DNA of 64,000 nt from Hordeum vulgare subsp. vulgare (GCF_904849725.1 NC_058519.1:104396881-104460880); one strand, 5' to 3'; counted from the first letter of the stretch, positions 45,940-58,374 are shown. Notes: a model not told the origin generated them from the sequence alone. A program made the numbers and translations.

Positions 45940-48239
45940 CTTAATTCGGACATTGATCAGAAGCATCATGTTATGAAATTATTAAGCACAAGCTCAAACC
46001 CCTTGTCACTCGCACTCCAAAGGTGGACTGGAGGATACACCCTGATTTGGTTGAGAGGTACGTGTTTTACTTATTTATTTCAAGCAGGTATATTAATGGG
46101 ACACACTAACTAAATTGATATTATTTCTCATATGCGGGTTGAAATGGGCTTGTCTCTTACTTTCGCGCATCTCGTTGAGGCCACTGATACCTTGAGACAT
46201 CTTGACATTGACTCCTCTTTGCTCACCTGCTTAGTGGACCGATGGGGGCGTGAGACCCACACGTTCTACTTTTGCTGGGGAGTCTACTTTCGCTGGGGAG
46301 AGATGGCTCCTACTATGGAGGATGTCTCACTATTGCTGGGACTACCATTAGCAGCTCCAGGTAGTACGCGGTAACATATATTGTCTTTATCTAATGCATC
46401 TTATTGTTACATACTTTCTCGTGCATGCGTAATAATCATCGTGACAATTTCAGGCTGAGTTGGCACTCGATCTGCATAGTGACATTATGAACAATGGACG
46501 TTCACTATCGTCTAGCCTCTTCTGGTACCTAGGCCTCACCTACAATCCTGGTTCACTGCTACTTCTCAAACAATAGCGCCAGAAATTGGCACGTTGACGG
46601 AGACTTGGCTTGCATTGGTTTTTCCCTTGAAGAGGAAAGGGTGATGCAGCACAGGAGCAGTAAGTATTTCCCTTAGTTTGAGAATCAAGGTATCAATCCA
46701 GTAGGAGAATCTCGTCAAGTCCAGAGTACCTGCGCAAACACAAAAGAGCTTGCACCCAACGCTATAAAGGGGTTGTCAATCCCTTCAAGATTGATTGCAA
46801 AGTGAGATCTGAAGGCGGAAAGTGCAACGAAGTAAAAGAGTAAGGCTGAAAATATGGTGTGAAGTAGACCCACGGGCCATAGTGTTCACTAGAGGCTTCT
46901 CTCGAAATAGCAAATAATACGGTGGGTGAACAAATTACTGTCGAGCAATTGATAGAATCGCGCAAAGTCATGACGATATCTAAGGCAATGATCATACATA
47001 TAGGCATCACGTCTGAGACAAGTAGACTGATACTTTCTGCATCTACTACTATTACTCCACACATCGACCGCTATCCAGCATGCATCTAGTGTATTGAGTT
47101 CATGACGAACAGAGTAATGCTTTAAGCAAGATGACATGATGTAGAGGGATAAACTCAAACCAATGCTTAAAATCCCATCTTTTTACCCTTGATGACAACA
47201 ACATGATGTGTGCCTCGCTACCCCTTCTATCACTGGGTGAGGTCACCGCACGGTATGAACCCCAAACCAAGCACTTCTCCCATTGCAAGAATCATAGATC
47301 AAGTTGGCCAAACAAAACCCACAACTCGAAGAGAATTATAAGGATATGAAATCATGCATAAGACAGATCAGAAGAAACTCAAATAAGATTCATAGATAAT
47401 CTGATCATAAATCCACAATTCATCGGATCTCGACAAACACACCGCAAAGAAGATTACATCGGATAGATCTCCATGAAGATCATGGAGAACTTTGTATTGA
47501 AGATCCAAGAGAGAGAAGAAGCCATCTAGCTACTAGCTATGGACCCGAAGGTCTATAGTGAACTACTCACGCATCATCGGAGAGGTCATGGTGTTGATGA
47601 AGAAGCCCTCCGTAACCGAATCCCCCCTCCAGCAGGGCACCAGAACGTGCCCCAGATGGGATCTTGCGGAGACAGAAGCTTGTGGCGGCGGAAAAGTATT
47701 TTCGTTGGTCTCTCGATTTTTTTAGGGATTTTAGGGAATTTATAGGCGAAGGAGCTAGGGCAGGGGAGGCCCAGGGAGCCCACAAGCCTGGGAGGCGCCC
47801 CCCGGCCGCGCCATGGGGGCTTGTGGCCTCCCCCGGGACTCCATGCCTTGGTTCCCAAGCTTTCTGCGTATCTTTTGTTCCGGAAAAAATCTTTTCAGAA
47901 GTTTTATTCCGTTTGGACTCCGTTTAAAATCCTCCTCTGAAAAGGGTCAAAAACACGGAAAAAACAGGAACTGGCACTTGGCACTGAGTTAATAAGTTAG
48001 TCCCAAAAAAGATATAAAAGGCATACAAAACATCCAAAGTTTGACAAGATAATAGCATGAAACCATCAAAAATTATAGATACGTTGGAGACGTATCATTC
48101 ACGCGCATGGAGCAGAAGATATGAGCTGTCTACGCGGCTATCACGTGCACCCGCACTTCAAACGTTGTTCACCACCACCACCACCACCAGCAGGAACAAT
48201 GTCCCTCCATGCTATGACATCAGTCGCATCCATGCCTAA
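45940..48239 (+). pseudogene. Plant mobile domain (PMD) gene relic
   Basis: Relic of a plant mobile domain protein (the family of MAIN-like and aminotransferase-like plant TE proteins). A first block, about 45990-46057, reads KVDWRIHPDLVE. The second, 46132-46371, holds LVDRWGRETHTFYF and GEMAPTMEDVSLLLGLPL, the diagnostic PMD core. A probable intron with GT at 46372 and TTTCAG at 46453 separates the third block, 46454-46556, with HSDIMNN and YLGLTYNPGS. That frame is interrupted by the E7 solo LTR and continues in frame at 48102-48239 to a stop. The splice acceptor before 46132 seems mutated (GCGG), and E7 breaks the gene. It probably belonged to the MULE that starts left of E6. Confidence 0.68.
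46557..48096 (-). mobile_element. E7, solo LTR of the E1 family
   Basis: A 1540-bp LTR starting TGATACGTCTCCAACG at 48096 and ending AAGTAGCA at 46557 on the minus strand, flanked by the perfect 5-bp duplication TTCAC (46552-46556 and 48097-48101). It is collinear with the E1 LTRs. It has no internal region, so it is the product of recombination between two LTRs. A PBS-like GGCGCTATTG lies inside its end (46572-46581), the TATA-like TATAAATTC at about 47734-47743 and the palindrome at 47780-47826. It splits the PMD relic. Confidence 0.93.
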
Positions 48240-48543
48240 CACAATAGTCGACGCCCCCTCCACCCCCTCCTGACCAGGCTGTCAGTTTGGCGTGGCGGCA
48301 CCCACAGCAGCATGGTCCCTCGGCGAGCTTCGTGCTTCGGCCACCCGCACGACAGCATAGTCCCACATAAATTTTCTTGTTTTAGCCACATATAGATGGT
48401 ATATCTCTTTATATTTATTCTTTTCAATATCAATTGAAATTACATATTTTTTCAGTACTTATGTTCCCTCCCGGAAGAGCCTATGCATATTAAGAGGCAT
48501 CGATATCCGGATCCGGGTGGGGCAATGATCAAGAAGATCCAAT
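48102..48543 (+). other. MULE sequence between E7 and Angela
   Basis: Continues the PMD relic to 48239, including a CAC triplet run at about 48171-48188. The rest looks like intron or 3' sequence. It ends in CCAAT (48539-48543), which is duplicated after the Angela element at 57442-57446. Confidence 0.6.
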
Positions 48544-50343
48544 TGTTGGAAATATGCCCTAGAGGCAATGATAAAATAGTTATTATTATATTTCCTGTTT
48601 CAAGATAATCGTTTATTATCCATGCTATAATTGTATTGAATGAAAGCATAGATAAATGTGTGGATATATAGACAAAACAATCTCCCTAGCAAGCCTCTAG
48701 TTGGCTAGCCAGTTGATCAAGGATGGTTAAGGTTTTCTGACCATATGCAAGTGTTGTCACTTGATAACTGGATCACATCATTAGGAGAATCATGTGATGG
48801 ACTAGACCCAAACTAAGAACATAGCATGTGATCGTGTCATTTTGTTGCTACTGTTTTCTGTGTGTCAAGTATTCATTCCTATGACCATGAGATCATGTAA
48901 CTCACTGACACCGGAGGGAATAACTTGTGTGTATCAAACGTCACAACGTTATTGGGTGACTATAAAGGTGCTCTACAGGTATCTCCGAAGGTGTCCGTTG
49001 AGTTAGCATGGATCAAGACTGGGATTTGTCACTCCGTGTGACAGAGAGGTGTCTCGGGGCCCACTCGGTAATACAACATCACAAACAAACCTTGCAAGCA
49101 ATGTGACTCAAATGTGAATCATGGTATCTTGTATTACGGAACGAGTAAAGAGACTTGCCGGTAATGAGATTGAAATAGGTATACGGATACCTACGATCAA
49201 ATCTCTGGCAAGTAACATACCGAAGGACAAAGGGAATGTTATACGGGATTATATGAATCCTTGGCACAGAGGTTCAACCAATAAGGTCTTCGTAGAATAT
49301 GTAGGATCCAATATGGACATCCAGGTCCCGCTATTGGATATTTACCGAGGAGTGTCTCGGGTCATGTCTACATAGTTCTCGAACCCGCAGGGTTTGCACA
49401 CTTAAGGTTCGATGATGTTTTAGTATAGTTGAGTTATATGTGTTGGTGACCGAAGGTTGTTCGAAGTCCTGGATGAGATCACGAACGTCACGAGGGTTTC
49501 CGGAATGGTACAGAAATGAAGATTGATATATAGGATGGTTTCACTTGGTTACCGGAAAGTTTTCGGGCATTACCGGAAGTGTACCGGGAGTGATGAATGG
49601 GTTTCGGGTATTCATCGGGAGGGGCCCGCCCACCCGGGAGTGAGCCCAGTGACCCTAGGGTGGCGCACCAGCCCTTAGTGGGATGGTGAGGCCAGCCCAA
49701 GAGGGCTATGGCACCACAAGTGGAAAAAACCAAAGGAAAAATGAAAAACAAGGAAAGAGGGAGGTGGGAAGGAAGGAGTGGACTCCTTCCCCCAAACCGA
49801 ATTGGGGTGGGAGTCCACCTCTTCCTTCGGCCGGCGCCCTTGGGGCTCCCTTGAGCCCCAAGGCTAGCCCCTCCCCTCCTCCTATATATATTGGTGGTTT
49901 TAGGGTTTTTTAGACACAACTTTGCCACGTACAACTCAAACCTATACCACATAGTTCTTCCTCTAGATCAGATTTCTATTGAGCTCGGACGGAGCCCTGC
50001 AGGAATAGATGATAACCACCACCGGCGCGCCGTCACGCTGCCGGAGAACTCATCTACTTCTCCTTCTCGCTTTCTAGATCAATAAGGCCGAGATCGCCAT
50101 CAAGTTGTACGTGTGCTGAACGCGGAGGTGCCGCCCGTTTGGCGCTAGATCGGAACGGATCGTGGGATGACGGTGATTTGAATCACGAAGCTGTACCACT
50201 AAATCAACTGTGTTTCTTAACGCTTCCCGCGTAGCGATCTACAAGGGTATGTGGATCTAATCTCCCCTCATCGATGAACATCACCATGATAGGTCTTCGT
50301 GTGCGTAGGAAATTTTTTGTTTCCCATGCAACATTCCCCAACA
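48544..50343 (+). repeat. 5' LTR of Angela/BARE/WIS-type Copia
   Basis: An 1800-bp LTR, TGTTGGAAATATGCCCTAGA to CCCCAACA. It is preceded by CCAAT, the target duplication. A TATA box TATATATAT is at about 49883-49891. The first 300 bases differ from the 3' LTR at roughly 12 sites (about 4%) by hand count, suggesting an insertion of the order of one to two million years ago under usual grass LTR rates. Confidence 0.95.
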
Positions 50344-50344
50344 G

Positions 50345-50362
50345 TGGCATCATGAGCTAGGT
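50345..50362 (+). other. Primer-binding site, Angela-type (degenerate iMet)
   Basis: Reads TGGCATCATGAGCTAGGT directly after the LTR. It resembles the initiator-Met tRNA complement TGGTATCAGAGCCAGG with several changes. Confidence 0.75.
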
Positions 50363-51614
50363 TCATGCGTAGATGTTATCTCGAGTAGAACACAAAAGGT
50401 TTTGTGGGCGTTGATGTTCGATTTGCTGCCCTCCTTAATCTTTTCTTGATTCGGCGTAATTGTTGGATTGAAGCGGCACGGACCGACATTACTCGTACGC
50501 TTACGAGAGACCGGTTTCATCGATCAACATGCAACTCATTGCATATAGATGACTGGCGGGTACATGTTTCTTCAACTTTAGTTGAATTGGATTTGACAAA
50601 GGCGGTCCTTGGAGAGAGGTTAAATAGCAATTTGCACATCTCTGTTGTGGTTTTTGCGTAAGTAAGATGCGATCATACTAGATACCCATAGCAGCCACGT
50701 AAAACATGCAACAACAAATTAGAGGATGTCTAACTTGTTTTTGTAGGGTATGCTTGTGATTTGATATGGCCAAAGACATGATGTGATATATTGGATGTAT
50801 GAGATGATCATGTTGTAATAGTTAATATCGACTTCCACGTCGATGCTACGGCAACCGGCAGGAGCCATAGGGTTGTCTTTAAACTAACGTTTGTGTTTGC
50901 AGATGTGTTTACTATATTGCTAGGTTGTAGCTTTAGTAGTAATAGCATAGATAGCACGACAACCTCGATGGAGGCACGATTATGGAGATCATGATGATGG
51001 GGATCATGGTGTGGCACCAGCGACGAGAAGATCATGCCGGTGTTTTGGTGATGGAGATCAAGAAGCACAAGATCATGGCCATATCATGTCACTTATGAAT
51101 TGCATGTGATGCTAATCCTTTTATGCATATTATATTGCTTACAAGGACGGTAGCATTATAAGGTGATCCCTCACTAAAATTTCAAGATGAAATTGTGTTC
51201 TCCCCGACTGTGCACCGTTGCGACAGTTCGTCATTTCGAGACACCACATGATGATCGGGTGTGATAGACTCAACGATCACATACAACGGGTGCAAAATAG
51301 TTGCACACCCGGAAAGCTCAGGTTAAACTTGATGAGCCTAGCAAGTGCAGACATGGCCTCGGAACACATGAGACCGAAAGGTCGAGCATGAATCGTATAG
51401 TTGATATGATTAGCATAGAGATGTTTACCACTGAAACTATACTCAACTCACGTTATGATCGGACTTGGGTTAGTGAATTTGGATCATGCACCACTCAAAT
51501 GACACGAGGGATGTACTTTTTGAGTGGGAGTTTATTAAGTAATTTGATTAGTTAAACTCTAATTATCTTGAACATAGTCTAAGTCCACTTTGGAATATTT
51601 TATGTTGTAGATCA
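50363..51614 (+). other. Untranslated leader of Angela-type element
   Basis: About 1.25 kb between the primer-binding site and gag, without a convincing coding frame. Long leaders are usual in BARE/Angela elements, where packaging and translation signals are expected. Confidence 0.7.
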
Positions 51615-52748
51615 ATGGATCACGCAGTAGCAACCCTGAATTTCAATACGTTCCTAGAGAAAGCTAAGTTAAAAGATGATGGAAGCAACATTGTAGACTG
51701 GGCACATAATCTTAGGCTCATCCTACAAGCTGGAAAAAAGAATTATGTCATTGATGCTGCGCTAGGAGATGAACCAGCCGCTACGTCTGACCAAGATGTT
51801 TTGAATGCTTGGCAATCGCGTAAGGAGGACTACTCAGTAGTTCAATGTGCAGTCTTGTATGGCTTAGACCCGGTACTTCAACGTCGCTTTGAGCGTCATG
51901 GAGCATATGAGATGTTCCAGGAGTTGAAGTTTATCTTTCATAAGAACGCCCAGATCAAGAGGTATGAGACCTCCGATAAATTCCATGCTTGCAAGATGGA
52001 GGAGAATTCGTCTGTCAGTGAACATGTGCTCAAAATGTCTGGGTACTCAAACCGTCTAGCTGAGCTGGGGATTGAACTCCCGCAAGAGGCTATCACTGAC
52101 AGAATTCTTCAATCACTGCCACCTAGCTATAAGAGCTTTGTGTTGAACTATAACATGCAAGGGATGAACAAGTCACCCGACGAGTTATTCGCGATGCTGA
52201 AAGTCACAGAGTCAGAACTCCGGAAAGAGCATCAAGTGTTGATGGTCAATAAGACCACTGGTTTCAAGAGAAATGGCAAAGGCAAGAAGGGTAAATCCAA
52301 GAAGAGCGGCAAGCCTGTTGCCAATCCGACGAAGAAACCCAAGGCTGGACCTAAGCCAGAAACAGAGTGTTATTATTGCAAGGGGATGGGTCAGTGGAAG
52401 CGCAACTGCCCCAAGTATTTGGTTGATAAGAAGGCGGCCAAAGAAAAATTAGGTATATGTGATATACATGTTATTGATGTGTACTTAACCAACTCTCGTA
52501 GTAGTGCCTGGGTATTTGATACCGGTTTTGTTTCTCATATTTGCAACTCGAAGCAGGAACTGCGGAATAAACGAAGGCCGGCAAAGGATGAAGTGACGAT
52601 GCGCGTGGGAAATGGTTCCAAGGTTGATGCAATCGTCGTCGGCACAGCCTCACTTCACTTACCATCAAGATTAGTTATGAACTTAAATAATTGTTATTTA
52701 GTGCCTACGTTAAGCATGAACATTATATCTGGATCTTATTTATTGTGA
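51615..52748 (+). pseudogene. Gag and start of protease, Angela-type Copia
   Basis: 377 open codons from the ATG at 51615 (MDHAVATLNFNTFLEK). The Gag core has GLDPVLQRRFERHGAYEMF and RILQSLPPSYKSFVLNY. The zinc knuckle reads CYYCKGMGQWKRNC, where the usual His ligand is Gln (52392-52394). A Lys-rich stretch precedes it. The protease site reads VFDTGFVSHIC, with Phe (52527-52529) where DTGS or DTGA is expected. A TGA at 52746-52748 ends the frame inside protease, and the same frame continues after it into integrase. So the polyprotein is broken by a single stop, and two key sites are altered. Confidence 0.93.
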
Positions 52749-53789
52749 GACGGTTACTCGTTTAAGTCAGAGAATAATGGATGTTCTATTTCTATGAGTA
52801 ATATCTTTTATGGTCATGCATCCAATGTGAGAGGATTGTTCATATTGAATCTTGATTGTGATGATACACATATACATAACATTGAGACCAAAAGATGTAG
52901 ATTTAACAATGATAGCGCCACATTTTTGTGGCACTGCCGCTTAGGTCATATTGGTGTAAAGCACATGAAGAAACTCCATTCCGATGGGCTTTTGGAGTCA
53001 CTTGATTTTGAATCACTTGACACGTGCGAACCATGCCTCATGGGCAAGATGACTAAGACTCCGTTCTCCGGAACAATGGAGCGTGCAAATGACTTGTTGG
53101 AAATCATACATACCGATGTGTGCGGTCCGATGAGTGTGGAGGCACGCGGCGGATATCATTATTTTCTCACCTTCAATGATGATTTGAGTAGGCATGGTTA
53201 TATCTACTTGATGAAGCACAAGTCTGAAACGTTTGAGAAGTTCAAGCAATTTCAGAGTGAAGTTGAAAATCATCATAACAAGAAGATGAAGTTCCTACCT
53301 TCTGATCGTGGGGGTGAGTATCTGAGTTTCGAGTTCAGTGCTCACTTAAGACAATGTGTAATTGTTTCACAATTGACACCGCCTGGAACACCACAGCGTA
53401 ATGGTGTGTCCAAACGTCGTAACTGTACTTTGTTAGATATGGTGCGATATATGATGTCTCTTACCGATTTGTCGTTATCATTTTGGGGTTATGCATTAGA
53501 GACAACTGCATTCACTTTAAATAGGGCACCATCAAAATCCATTGAGACGACACCATACGAGCTGTGGTATGGCAAGAGGCCAAAGTTGCTGTTTCTTAAA
53601 GTTTGGGGATGTGATGCTTATGTCAAAAAGCTTCAGCATGAAAAGCTGGAACCCAAAGCGGAAAAGTGCGTCTTCATAGGTTACCCAAAGGAGACAGTTG
53701 GTACACCTTATATCTCAGATACGAGGGCAAAGTGTTTGTTGCTAAAAATGGAGCTTTTCTTGAGAAAGAGTTTCTCTCGAAAGAATTGA
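52749..53789 (+). pseudogene. Integrase, Angela-type Copia
   Basis: In frame with gag after the TGA. It holds the zinc-binding part (LWHCRLGHIGVKHM, CEPCLMGK) and the core with HTDVCGPM and PSDRGGEY. The catalytic Glu expected in GVSERR is Lys (53412-53414, GVSKRR), so the DDE triad is incomplete. The motif YELWYGKRPKLLFLKVWGC follows. A frameshift near 53690-53720 moves the continuing KVFVAKNGAFLEKEFL block to another frame, and more frame changes follow to 53975. Confidence 0.92.
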
Positions 53790-55561
53790 GTGCGAGGAAG
53801 ATAGAACCTGATGAGGTTGTCGAACCTCTACTCCCTCTAGATGGTGGCGCAAGGCAGGGGAACCTCTGTCGAAGCGATGCTGGTTGAGGAGGAAGTTAAT
53901 GATGATGATCATGAAACTTTGGATCAAGTTCCTATCGGAACTCGCAGGTTGACAAGATCACTAACTGCTCCTGAGTGGTACGTAATCATGTCTTATCAAT
54001 CATGTTGTTGGACAACAATGAACCTCCGAATTATGAAGAAGAAATGGTGGGCATGGATTCCAATAAATGGCTGGAGGCCATGAAGTCCGAGATAGGATCT
54101 ATGTATGAAAACAAAGTATGGACTTTGGAAGTATTACTTGAAGGCCGCAAGGCTATTCAGAACAAATGGATCTTTAAGAAGAAGACGGACGCGAACGGTA
54201 ATGTGACCATTTATAAAGCTCGACTTGTGGCAAAGGGTTTTTCACAAGTTCAAGGAGTTGACTACGATGAGACATTCTCACCAGTAGCGATGCTTAAGTC
54301 CGTCTGAATCATGTTAGCAATAGCTGCATTTTTCGATTATGAAATCTGTCAGATGGATGTCAAAACGGCCTTCCTTAATGGTTTTATTAAGGAAGAGTTG
54401 TATATAATGCAACCCGAAGATTTTGTCGATCCAAAGAATGCTAACAAAGTATGCAAGCTCCAACGATCCATTTATGGACTAGTGCAAGCATCTCGGAGTT
54501 GGAGTAAGCGCTTTGATGAAGTAATCAAAGCGTTTGGGTTTATACAAGTTGTTGGAGAATCTTGTATTTACAAGAAAGTGAGTGGGAGCTCTCTGGCGTT
54601 TCTAATATTATATGTGGATGACATATTGCTAATTGGAAACAATGTGGAGTTTTTAGAGAGCATAAAAGATTACTTAAACAAGTGTTTCTCTATGAAGGAC
54701 CTAGGAGAAGCTGCTTACATTCTAGGCATTAAGATCTATAGGGATAGATCAAGACGCCTGATAGGACTTTCACAAAGCACATACCTTGATAAAGTTTTTA
54801 AGAAGTTCAAAATGGAACAGTCCAAGAAGGGGTTCTTGCCAGCATTACAAGGTATAAAATTGAGTAAGACTCAGTGTCCAGTAACTGCGGAAGATAGGGA
54901 AAAGATGAGTACCGTCCCCTATGCTTCAGCCATAGGGTCTATAATGTATGCAATGATGTGCACTAGACCGGACATGAGCCTGGCCATAACTATGGCAGGC
55001 AGGTTTCAAAGTAATCCAGGTGTGGATCACTGGATAGCGGTCAAGAATATTCTGAAGTACCTGAAAAGGACTAAGGAAATGTTTCTCGTTTATGGAGGTG
55101 ATGAAGAGCTCGTCGTAAAGGGTTACATCGACGCAAGCTTTAACACTGATACGGATAACTCTAGGTCTCATACCGGATACGTATTTATTCATAATGGGGG
55201 TGCGGTAAGCTGGTGCAGTTCCAAGCAAAGCGTCATAGTTGATTCTACATGTGAAGCGGAGTACATGGTTGCCTCGGAGGCAGCTAAGGAGGGTGTCTGG
55301 ATGAAGGAGTTCATGACGGATCTTGGAGTTGTGCCAAGCGCACTGAATCCAATAACTCTATTCTATGACAACATTGGTGCCATTGCTTTAGCAAAGGAAC
55401 CAAGGTTTCACAGGAAGACCAGACACAACAAACGATGCTTCAACCTCATACGCGACTACGTCGAAGGAGAGGACGTAAATATTTGCAAAGTGCACACGAA
55501 TCTGAATGTAGCAGACCCGCTCACTAAACCTCTTCCACGAGCGAAGCATGATCAACACTAG
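53790..55561 (+). pseudogene. Reverse transcriptase and RNase H, Angela-type Copia
   Basis: RT begins in the frame opened at 53975 (NKWLEAMKSEIGSMYENK, KARLVAKGFSQVQGVDYDETF). It is stopped by TGA at 54305-54307, then runs open from 54311 to 55561. The catalytic YVDD is intact at 54611-54622 (LYVDDILLIGNN). RNase H follows with AEYMVASEAAKEGVW and the C-terminal DPLTKPLPRAKH. This is the best preserved part of the element. RNA from the element could still be mobilised only by enzymes supplied from elsewhere. Confidence 0.93.
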
Positions 55562-55629
55562 AACTGTATGGGTGTTAGATTCATTCCAATGTAAATCGCA
55601 TAGCAATGTGAGACTAGATTATTGACTCT

Positions 55630-55645
55630 AGTGCAAGTGGGAGAC
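55630..55645 (+). other. Polypurine tract, Angela-type element
   Basis: Reads AGTGCAAGTGGGAGAC just before the 3' LTR start TGTTGC at 55646, the position of plus-strand priming. Confidence 0.75.
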
Positions 55646-57441
55646 TGTTGCAAATATGCCCTAGAGGCAATGATAAAATAGTTATTATTATCTTTCTTGT
55701 TTCAGGATAATCGTTTATTATCCATGCTATAATTGTATTGACTAAAAGCATAGATACATGTGTGGATATATAGACAAAACAGTGTCCCTAGCAAGCCTCT
55801 AGTTGGCTAGCCAGTTGATCAAGGATGGTTAAGGTTTTCTGACAATATGCAAGTGTTGTCACTTGATAACTCGATCACATCATTAGGAGAATCATGTGAT
55901 GGACTAGACCCAAACTAAGAACGCAGCATGTGATCGTGTCATTTTGTTGCGACTGTTTTCTGTGTGTCAAGTATTCATTCCTATGACCATGAGATCATGT
56001 AACTCACTGACACCGAGGAATACTTTGTGTGTATCAAACGTCACAACGTTACTGGGTGACTATAAAGGTGCTCTACAGGTATCTCTGAAGGTGTCCGTTG
56101 AGTTAGCATGGATCAAGACTAGGATTTGTCACTCCGTGTGACGGAAAGGTGTCTCGGGGCCCACTCGATAATACAACATCAAAAACAAGCCTTGCAAGCA
56201 ATGTGACTCAAATGTAAGTCACGGGATCTTGTATTACGAAACGAGTAAAGAGACTTGCCGGTAACGAGATTGAAATAGGTATACGGATACCGACGATCAA
56301 ATATCGGGCAAGTAATGTATCGAAGGACAAAGGGAATGTTATATGGGATTATATGAATCCTTGGCACAGAGGTTCAACCGATAAGATCTTCGTAGAATAT
56401 GTAGGATCCAATATGGATATCTAGGTCCCGCTATTGGATATTGACCGAGGAGTGCTCAGGTCATGTCTACATAGTTCTCGAACCCGCAAGGTCTGCACGC
56501 TTAAGGTTCGATGATGTTTTAGTATAGTGGAGTTACATGTGTTGGTGATGAAGGTTGTTATGAGTCCCGGATGAGATCACGGACGTCACGAGGGTTTCCG
56601 GAATGGTCCAGAAACGAAGATCGATATATAGGATTGTTTCATTTGGTTACCGGAAAGTTTTCGGGCATTATCGGCAGTGTACCGGGAGTGATGAATGGGT
56701 TCCGGGTATTCATCGAGAGGGGCTTGCCCACCCGGGAGTGAGCCCGGTAACCCTAGGGTGGCGCACCAGCCCTTAGTGGGCTGGTGAGGCTAGCCCAAGA
56801 GGGCTATGGCGCCACAAGTGGAAAAACCCAAAGGAAAAGAAAAAAACAAGGAAAGAGGGAGGTGAGAAGGAAGGAGTGGACTCCTTCCCCCGAACCGAAC
56901 TGGGGTGGGAGTCCACGTCTCCCTTCGGTCGGCGCCCTTGGGGCTCCCTTGAGCCCCAAGGCTAGCCCCTCCCCTCCTCCTACATATATTGGTTGTTTTA
57001 GGGTTTTTGAGACACAACTTTGCCACGTACAACTCAAACCTATACCACGTAGTTCTTCCTCTAGATCGGATTTCTGCGGAGCTCGGGCGGAGCCCTGCAG
57101 GAGTAGATCATCACCACCACCGGCGCACCGTCACGCTGCCGGAGAACTCATATACTTCTCTGTCTCTCTTGCTGGATCAAGAAGGCCGAGATCGTCATCG
57201 AGTTGTACGTGTGCTGAACGCGGAGGTGCCGTCCGTTCGGCGCTAGATCGGAATGGATCGTAGGACGACGGTGATTTGAATCACGAAGGTGTACCACTAC
57301 ATCAACCGCGTTTCTTAATGCTTCCTATTTAGCGATCTACAAGGGTATGTGGATCTAATCTCCCCTCGTAGATGAACATCACCATGATAGGTCTTCGTGT
57401 GCGTAGGAAATTTTTTGTTTCCCATGCAATGTTCCCCAACA
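55646..57441 (+). repeat. 3' LTR of Angela-type Copia
   Basis: A 1796-bp LTR matching 48544-50343 and ending CCCCAACA. It is followed by CCAAT (57442-57446), identical to the bases before the 5' LTR. The complete element is therefore 48544-57441 (8898 bp). Confidence 0.95.
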
Positions 57442-57446
57442 CCAAT

Positions 57447-57903
57447 ATCGTAGCAAAACACCTGGATGGACATGCTTTCGACTCCTACGCTAGGACCCAC
57501 CCAGGATACACAGTATGACCAGGACGGGTCCGAGATTCCTCCTTGTAACATTAAGCCACCCCACAGGTTGGGCTGGAGTACGCCTGGCACGACACCTGAT
57601 CGCCGTGGCAGACATCGTGAGTGACACTTCTATCTATCAGTAGAGATATGACTATCTAATTATGTATGAGACAAATGACTATCTACTTATGTATGAGACG
57701 TATTCCTATTCTATTTCAGTACTCAGTTAGTTTAGCAAATATAATTCGGATAATACAAACTAATGCATTCAACGTCGTATGACAACTACCGCATCATATT
57801 TAGGTAGAACATAATGCCCTTACACAAGACTATACAAACAAATAATACAAAGTACATCCGAACTAAACGGTACAACTAGACTTAGAAAATACCACTTAAA
57901 AAA
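57447..57903 (+). other. MULE sequence right of Angela
   Basis: Continues the host sequence of the Angela insertion. The first 170 bases have weak coding character. The rest is AT-rich and ends at the 3' end of the antisense ORF. No other feature is seen. Confidence 0.5.
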
Positions 57904-58311
57904 CTACATGAAGGCATCATAGTCATCCTCCATCGATGCAGAGCTCTAGCCCTTCGACGATGCGGTAGTCTTGGCCTTGGTGCTCGGCATGAATATGTCG
58001 TCTTCGTCCTCGATGTTGTTTGTCCATAAATTTGTATGTTCTACTGCATTCTTCAAGTATGTCTCACTATTGTGCAGTTGATTCACCCATCTTCCATGCA
58101 ACCTAGAAAGTTCTTTTCGTATCTCCTCAAAGGTCTGTGGAGGCCACCCACTCCTAGCTAATGTGTGAGCCAGCTCATTCAGTAGGGTGTCACTACTGAT
58201 GAGTTCATCCCATGGAACTATTCTATTGTCTCTCTTGAAATTGCTAGCTAAACACAGTAGACATCAGCACATAACAGGGTGAAAACTACGATCAAAAGGG
58301 TAATCGGACAT
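57904..58311 (-). pseudogene. Antisense ORF of the MULE, two in-frame stops
   Basis: One uninterrupted frame of 136 codons from the ATG at 58311 (MSDYPFDRSFHPVMC) to TAG at 57904, broken only by TGA at 58264-58266 and TAG at 57946-57948. The product has a hydrophilic helical centre (TFEEIRKELSRLHGRWVNQL) and an acidic, Ser/Lys-rich tail (EDEDDIFMPSTKAK). I recognise no family. A TATA box lies 56-63 bases upstream of the ATG. Convergent second genes are known in Mutator elements (mudrB in maize) and in other DNA transposons, which fits the position near the element end, but no similarity to mudrB is claimed. Confidence 0.55.
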
Positions 58312-58366
58312 CTTGACGCTACTACAAGACTACACTAGACTGCTTACCCACCTTAGTGTGGAGGGG

Positions 58367-58374
58367 CTTTTATA
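58367..58374 (-). promoter_or_regulatory. TATA box of the antisense ORF
   Basis: Minus strand TATAAAAG, within GAACTTATAAAAGCCCC, at a normal distance from the ATG at 58311. Upstream (58395-58563) are GCGGGAA motifs, including the perfect E2F-type TTTCCCGC at 58503-58510, and two CACGTG boxes. Confidence 0.6.

Noticed and set aside
58311..58330. CACTA-type terminal repeat (ctactacaagac, tacactagac)
   Set aside because: Only a loose match to CACTACAAGA, with no paired inverted copy or 3-bp duplication found.
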